Assembly: GCA_036897445.1 (NCBI GenBank) | Contig: JAYMTL010000130.1 | Coordinates: 1 to 52,783, forward strand | Direction of reading: 5' to 3' | Length of the DNA: 52,783 bases | Source of the DNA: Pelargonium tetragonum | Lineage: Eukaryota > Streptophyta > Magnoliopsida > Geraniales > Geraniaceae | Position numbers and translations under genes: made by a program | Notes under the pieces: generated by a model | Database searches by the model: none | Seen by the model: only the letters and a program-made list of their open reading frames with translations | Told to the model about the DNA's origin: nothing | In this document: piece by piece, positions 49,020-52,783 of the stretch | Numbering within the stretch: the first letter of the stretch is position 1 | Layout: each line of letters opens with the position of its first letter

Positions 49020-49290
49020 CTATTAAACAGCAATTTTTCTTTAGTCTTTATATTCCTTTATACCCTTAAAAACCTATAAACTTCACTACGCTCTATCCCT
49101 TATTTGAAACTTTCATTCTTATTTCCTAACAACCAGCTATACCTACTTAGCTATTTTTTCAGGATTTTCTCTTGATACCTTTGTTCTTAAACCTCCCGGT
49201 TGTAATACCTCTCATCCTAGTTGCCTAACCCTTAGCCCGTATCGGTATCTTTTTCATAACTTCATTCTTAAATAGACAAACCGTAAAGGA
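49020..49290. other. Pyrimidine-rich + strand segment
   Basis: The + strand is strongly C/T-biased, the reverse of 40.2-41.0 kb. No frame or RNA motif was found. This could be the opposite-strand counterpart of the purine-rich segments. Confidence 0.35.
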
Positions 49291-50054
49291 TAAGGACTAC
49301 TCGAAATAACCCTTTGCTTTATGAAGTACAGCAATTAAGTTACTAATAAGGAAATTAGGGGTGTTTATAACTTTTAATCACATAGGTAAAGACTTTAATA
49401 GAAATTGCTTTAGGATAACAAAGGATTGATTTGATAAAGTTACTATAAATTCTTTCGGTGAGTTTAGAGTCAATATTTAAGCAGAACCCTTTCTCATTGT
49501 GCTTCTAATATGTTAAAGGTAGGGCTTAGATTCTTACTCATGTATAAGTCAGTCGGGTTATCTCTAAGGAAGTCCTTTTTAAAACATCTAATTAAGGGGT
49601 TTAAAAGCCAGAAGGCTGGGTTACTTTTTGTACGATAAGCACAAGGAGCAGAAGAGGGATCCCCCTTGAAATCTTAGTAGTATTCTATACTTCACTTCCT
49701 ATAGCTCCACTAGCTCAAAGCCAAGAGGAACTCTCTAAGGACTATCTATCTAAAAGAAATAAGTAATACAACTTCAGAAACCCAGTTAGGATATAGTAAC
49801 TACAATAAGAGGGGCCTTGCCGGTCGTAAAAGAGGCATAAAACATGTTGAGTTCGTGGGTTTGGTTTTCACTGAGTCTCGTAAGGAATTCTAGTTTCAAA
49901 AAAAAGTAAGTAATTTAGTATATTGCTGGGTTGTAGGCTTTTTTACATTGCCAGATAAAAAGAAAAAGGAGTTCCTGCTATCTGGAACAGCTGTAAAATC
50001 ATAAATTACAGCCTCAAAGTGGGCCGCCCCTTCCTAGTGTTACTAATTCAAGGG

Positions 50055-50076
50055 TTTTTCATTCGAAAATGAAAGG
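50055..50076. repeat. Hairpin, 7 pairs plus two G-T, 4-base loop
   Basis: TTTCATT (50057-50063) pairs with AATGAAA (50068-50074) around CGAA, and two G-T wobbles extend the stem outward. Confidence 0.45.
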
Positions 50077-50858
50077 GCATACAACAAATTATTTGGAACT
50101 TTACCAGACCTTGAAAATATGACTTTAAACCGCACTATACCGAAAGAAAGCTTGGGGTCTTAAGTTTACTTTTTATTTTATTAAGTAGTAAGATTTTTAT
50201 ACTAAACCTCATATTTCTTCTATTATCTTTCATTTATTATTACAACGAAAGGTATACTACTTTTCTGGCTTTATTAAGGCAGATTTAGTAGTTTAACCTC
50301 AAAGCAATCACAATCTTCTAATTCAGAGTTTTCAAAAGAAGTTTCTAATTTGGTTGTAATATTTCTAAACTTTTATTTTAGCAGACTTCTGGCTACTTTT
50401 TTAATTGAATGCAAAAGCGGGCCCCGAGTATAGGAAAGGATATGACTCAAAATAGATCCCTAGTTTTTGAAAGAAAGACCTTTGTGGATTACTGGATTTT
50501 AGAAGTCAATATATTTATATTATAACTTCTACGGAATAATAGGATGTAGGGCTTGGAAAAGCACAAAACTAAAAACATTTTTGATATAGGGCCCTTCCTT
50601 ATTCTCGAAAAGAAAAGAATATAGATCCCAGATCTAGTATATAAAATGCACCTATTTTAAGAGTCTAAACCCGGAATACCCAGGGTAGTTATCCAGATAG
50701 CCTATTAAATTTCAGAACCATTAGAGGGTTCCATACTTTTTCATTTCCCTCCCTTTTCTACCTATGAAGTAGCTTACTATACTTCTTTTTTGCTACTAGC
50801 CCCGGGTCTTTGCCGTACTTTTCTTTTGGTGACACTCAAAGTCTCACGATCTCAAGAT

Positions 50859-50875
50859 GTGGGTTTGAATCCTGC
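50859..50875 (+). other. T-arm-like hairpin with canonical 5-7-5 geometry
   Basis: GTGGG-TTTGAAT-CCTGC pairs at all five stem positions (two G-T wobbles) around a 7-base loop, the right size for a tRNA T-arm, although the loop starts TTTGA instead of TTCGA. No anticodon arm folds upstream at normal spacing and no acceptor strands pair. Confidence 0.25.
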
Positions 50876-51653
50876 TTTTACTCAATTGAAATTCATTGTC
50901 AGAATTTCTGGGCTGAGGCTGAGAGATCCAGCAAAAACCTATAATGTATGCCGCCCACTAGAATTTAATAGCAAGACTTTATTCTTGAGAGCAACAAATG
51001 TTAGCAACTCTTATTCAATAAGTACATCCTTACAGAGAATTTTTAAATAGAAGTATTCTCTATAATTACCCTGCTCTACTACGGCAAGAAATTTCTACCA
51101 ATTGATAATAGAAAGAAATTAGACCCTACACTTCTAATCTAAACGGTTTCCGTATTTGCTGGGTGTCTTTTTTTAACTGTCAAGGTAACCTAATAGAATC
51201 TCAATTTTCTACTAACAACACCAAATTACCTGAAAAATCTCTTTTATTTTCTTTTTAAAGCTTTTCGTTGTACTATACTCTTTAATTAAGGTAAGTTCCT
51301 ATTCTATTCTAATATATTTAGTTTATACAAGCGGTTTTCTCATAAGGGAGTCCCGGTATTTCAGAAAACGTGGGTTTAAAATTAAAGACTGATACAGGAA
51401 ATTTAAAGACTTCTTTAGTTAATTCGTCGTAGAATACTTTCAACAATCAAGGGTCTCCGGGCGGGACTTTTTAGGACAATTGCACCCCTATCCTTTTAAT
51501 ATAAATATAGAAAGATCAAGAGTTCAAATGAATGCTCGAGCTTAGTACAATCCTATTTTCTTTCTTAAGTGAAGGTAGCAACTTAAGCTAAAGAGTAACG
51601 GGGGGTTTTTATAAGTTTCTTACTGAGGGCATCTAATTTGTCTTAAGACTTTA

Positions 51654-51662
51654 GGTTCAAAT
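51654..51662 (+). other. T-arm-like word
   Basis: GGTTCAAAT is followed by CGACT, close to the CGAGT that follows the word at 23.8 and 37.3 kb (both read on the minus strand). No arms pair. Confidence 0.25.
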
Positions 51663-52592
51663 CGACTAGATTCCACAAGGATATACTAGCACTTGAAATT
51701 CAAGGATTTGAGATATTTAATTTGCTGTATTTACCAAAAATGAATGCTACTAAATATAGTAATAGTAATATACTCAAAAATCCCTGCCTTGCCACTTTTT
51801 CATTTTAGCCAGTTATTACCTTGATTCACTATTCAAAGTTTCAGTGACTAAAATTCTATTAACCAAGAATATATAAAACTCTTCGAGAAGGGGCTCCCCA
51901 GTAACTCTAGTCTGGTCCAATAGTTCGAATCATTTAGATCCAATTTTAAGGAAAGGGGGTACTATTTGGTTTATTTGCTACTTAGTATATGGGATATATA
52001 AGCTCTTACTTCAAAATGAAAGCTTGTCTTGTACAAAGTCAGTGTTGATCATACATTATAATGCTTTAGGAATAAATAGTAAATAGATTTGGAGTAGTGT
52101 TATTAATCTTTACCCAGCTTTGTTTGAAAAGGAATATATAAGAAGTAAAAAACCATAGGATTTTCCAAGATCTCAACTTAATATGTAATAAAATCCGAAT
52201 AGGGAGCGCCCTTAGCCAATCCGTTAAAAGTTCTAATACTCCTTATAAACAGTGAAAGTCCTTTTTTTAGGGTTCGGTACTGTAAAAAAAAATTCGAAGA
52301 CTAATATAAACAATGTGAGTAGTTTTCTCGGATTTTCCTATAAACCAAGCGGGTACTTTATATATATTGAATTTACTCCACAAATGGGTTGAGTCTGACG
52401 ACTATATAACTTTGACACGACTATTCCGGGTGCGTATATGTTAAGCATTTTCAAGCAAATAAGACGTCAAGGTATCGAAGATATTTGGTTAACTCTTTTG
52501 AAGGGAATCCGCAGCGAGTAAATTAAATAAGTAGTAGCTTTCTAATTCCTCACGTTCTTATATTCTTATTCTAGTGGGTAATTGTGAGAGGG

Positions 52593-52601
52593 GTTTGAAC
52601 C
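52593..52601 (-). other. T-arm-like word
   Basis: On the minus strand, CACAGGTTCAAACCCC has GG/CC closing pairs around a 6-base loop. Upstream in that sense no D or anticodon arm folds well. Confidence 0.25.
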
Positions 52602-52783
52602 TGTGCATGCTTCTTTAATTAGCCGTGGTTTGTCGAAAGAAACTTATTTAAAGCAGTCAACTAATAGACGTACTCCTAACCCTCCTAAGTTTATATCCTC
52701 TTTAATGATAAGAACAGAGAGCAAGATAAATCTTGCCTTACCAAAAGGTAATATAATATTAAAGTAGCTATACTTCTAGTCAG

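Larger units (their letters stand above)
1..52783. other. AT-rich non-coding window with no supportable gene
   Basis: The longest open frame anywhere is 92 codons (46265-46543, minus strand), which is what random sequence of this composition would give. None of the short frames shows a recognisable domain, a sensible ribosome-binding site or an operon-like arrangement. I looked for SSU and LSU rRNA universal sequences, common mitochondrial and plastid protein motifs, intron cores and transposon proteins, and saw nothing convincing. Reading TGA as tryptophan did not reveal a recognisable protein in the stretches I tried by hand, but I did not do this exhaustively. Organelle intergenic DNA is the preferred inference, and a nuclear gene desert is the main alternative. 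Confidence 0.75.
45501..52783. other. Non-coding block 8, dense in short frames
   Basis: No gene seen. Six of the longest short frames of the window crowd into 45572-47228 on both strands, with two more at 48523-48859. The + strand is pyrimidine-rich at about 49020-49290. The block also holds a hairpin with T tail at 46846-46863, a hairpin at 50055-50076, and T-arm-like words at 50859-50875, 51654-51662 and 52593-52601. Confidence 0.65.

Noticed and set aside
50790-51050. 86-codon plus-strand frame
   Set aside because: Mixed composition, no motif recognised, alternative start nearby, and it overlaps the T-arm-like hairpin at 50859-50875. Chance length.
1-52783. Statistical value of the many 8-9-bp hairpins
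   Set aside because: At this composition about ten perfect 8-bp stems with loops up to five bases, and about nine 9-bp stems with loops up to about 20 bases, are expected by chance. Individual hairpins of that size are therefore reported as structure only, not as proven elements.

Overview
No gene can be supported in this 52.8-kb window. It is AT-rich (about one third G+C by eye). No open frame on either strand exceeds 92 codons, even with alternative starts allowed. At this composition roughly 7% of random codons are stops, so a random sequence of this length should give a longest frame of about 100-130 codons. The short frames therefore look like chance. I found no rRNA core motif, convincing group I or II intron core, CRISPR array, transposase, reverse transcriptase or long terminal repeat. 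No tRNA folds cleanly.

The sequence does carry small-scale structure. (1) Motifs of the form GG-N3-4-CC, often set between A-rich and T-rich flanks, are several times commoner than composition predicts in two hand-counted kilobases. GGATCC occurs about twenty times against about five expected. (2) tRNA T-arm-like words (GGTTCAAAT or its complement, plus GGTTCAAAC and GGGTTCAAG relatives) recur, mostly as the antisense. A few sit next to D-arm-like or anticodon-arm-like pieces, but no complete cloverleaf is present and several loops are one base short. (3) There are perfect inverted repeats, notably 22 bp at 43148-43169, 22 nt at 44418-44439 and 20 bp at 32057-32076. Several hairpins are followed by T runs and resemble intrinsic terminators (13752, 20903, 32007, 41376-41427, 46846).

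Layout: 1-40 kb is uniform non-coding sequence with scattered hairpins and T-arm-like words. From 40.2 to 42.4 kb the + strand is purine-rich. From 43.1 to 43.35 kb there is a palindrome-rich AT segment, followed at 43.80-43.94 kb by a short hydrophobic open stretch. From 45.57 to 47.23 kb short frames crowd together on both strands. From 49.0 to 49.3 kb the + strand is pyrimidine-rich.

The best inference, held weakly, is intergenic DNA of a greatly expanded organelle genome (mitochondrial or plastid), because of the AT richness, short GC-rich palindromic clusters and tRNA-like debris. A nuclear gene desert, or an organelle whose genes are fragmented or heavily edited and so unreadable from DNA, cannot be excluded. 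Since no genes are identified, no pathway or operon can be described.
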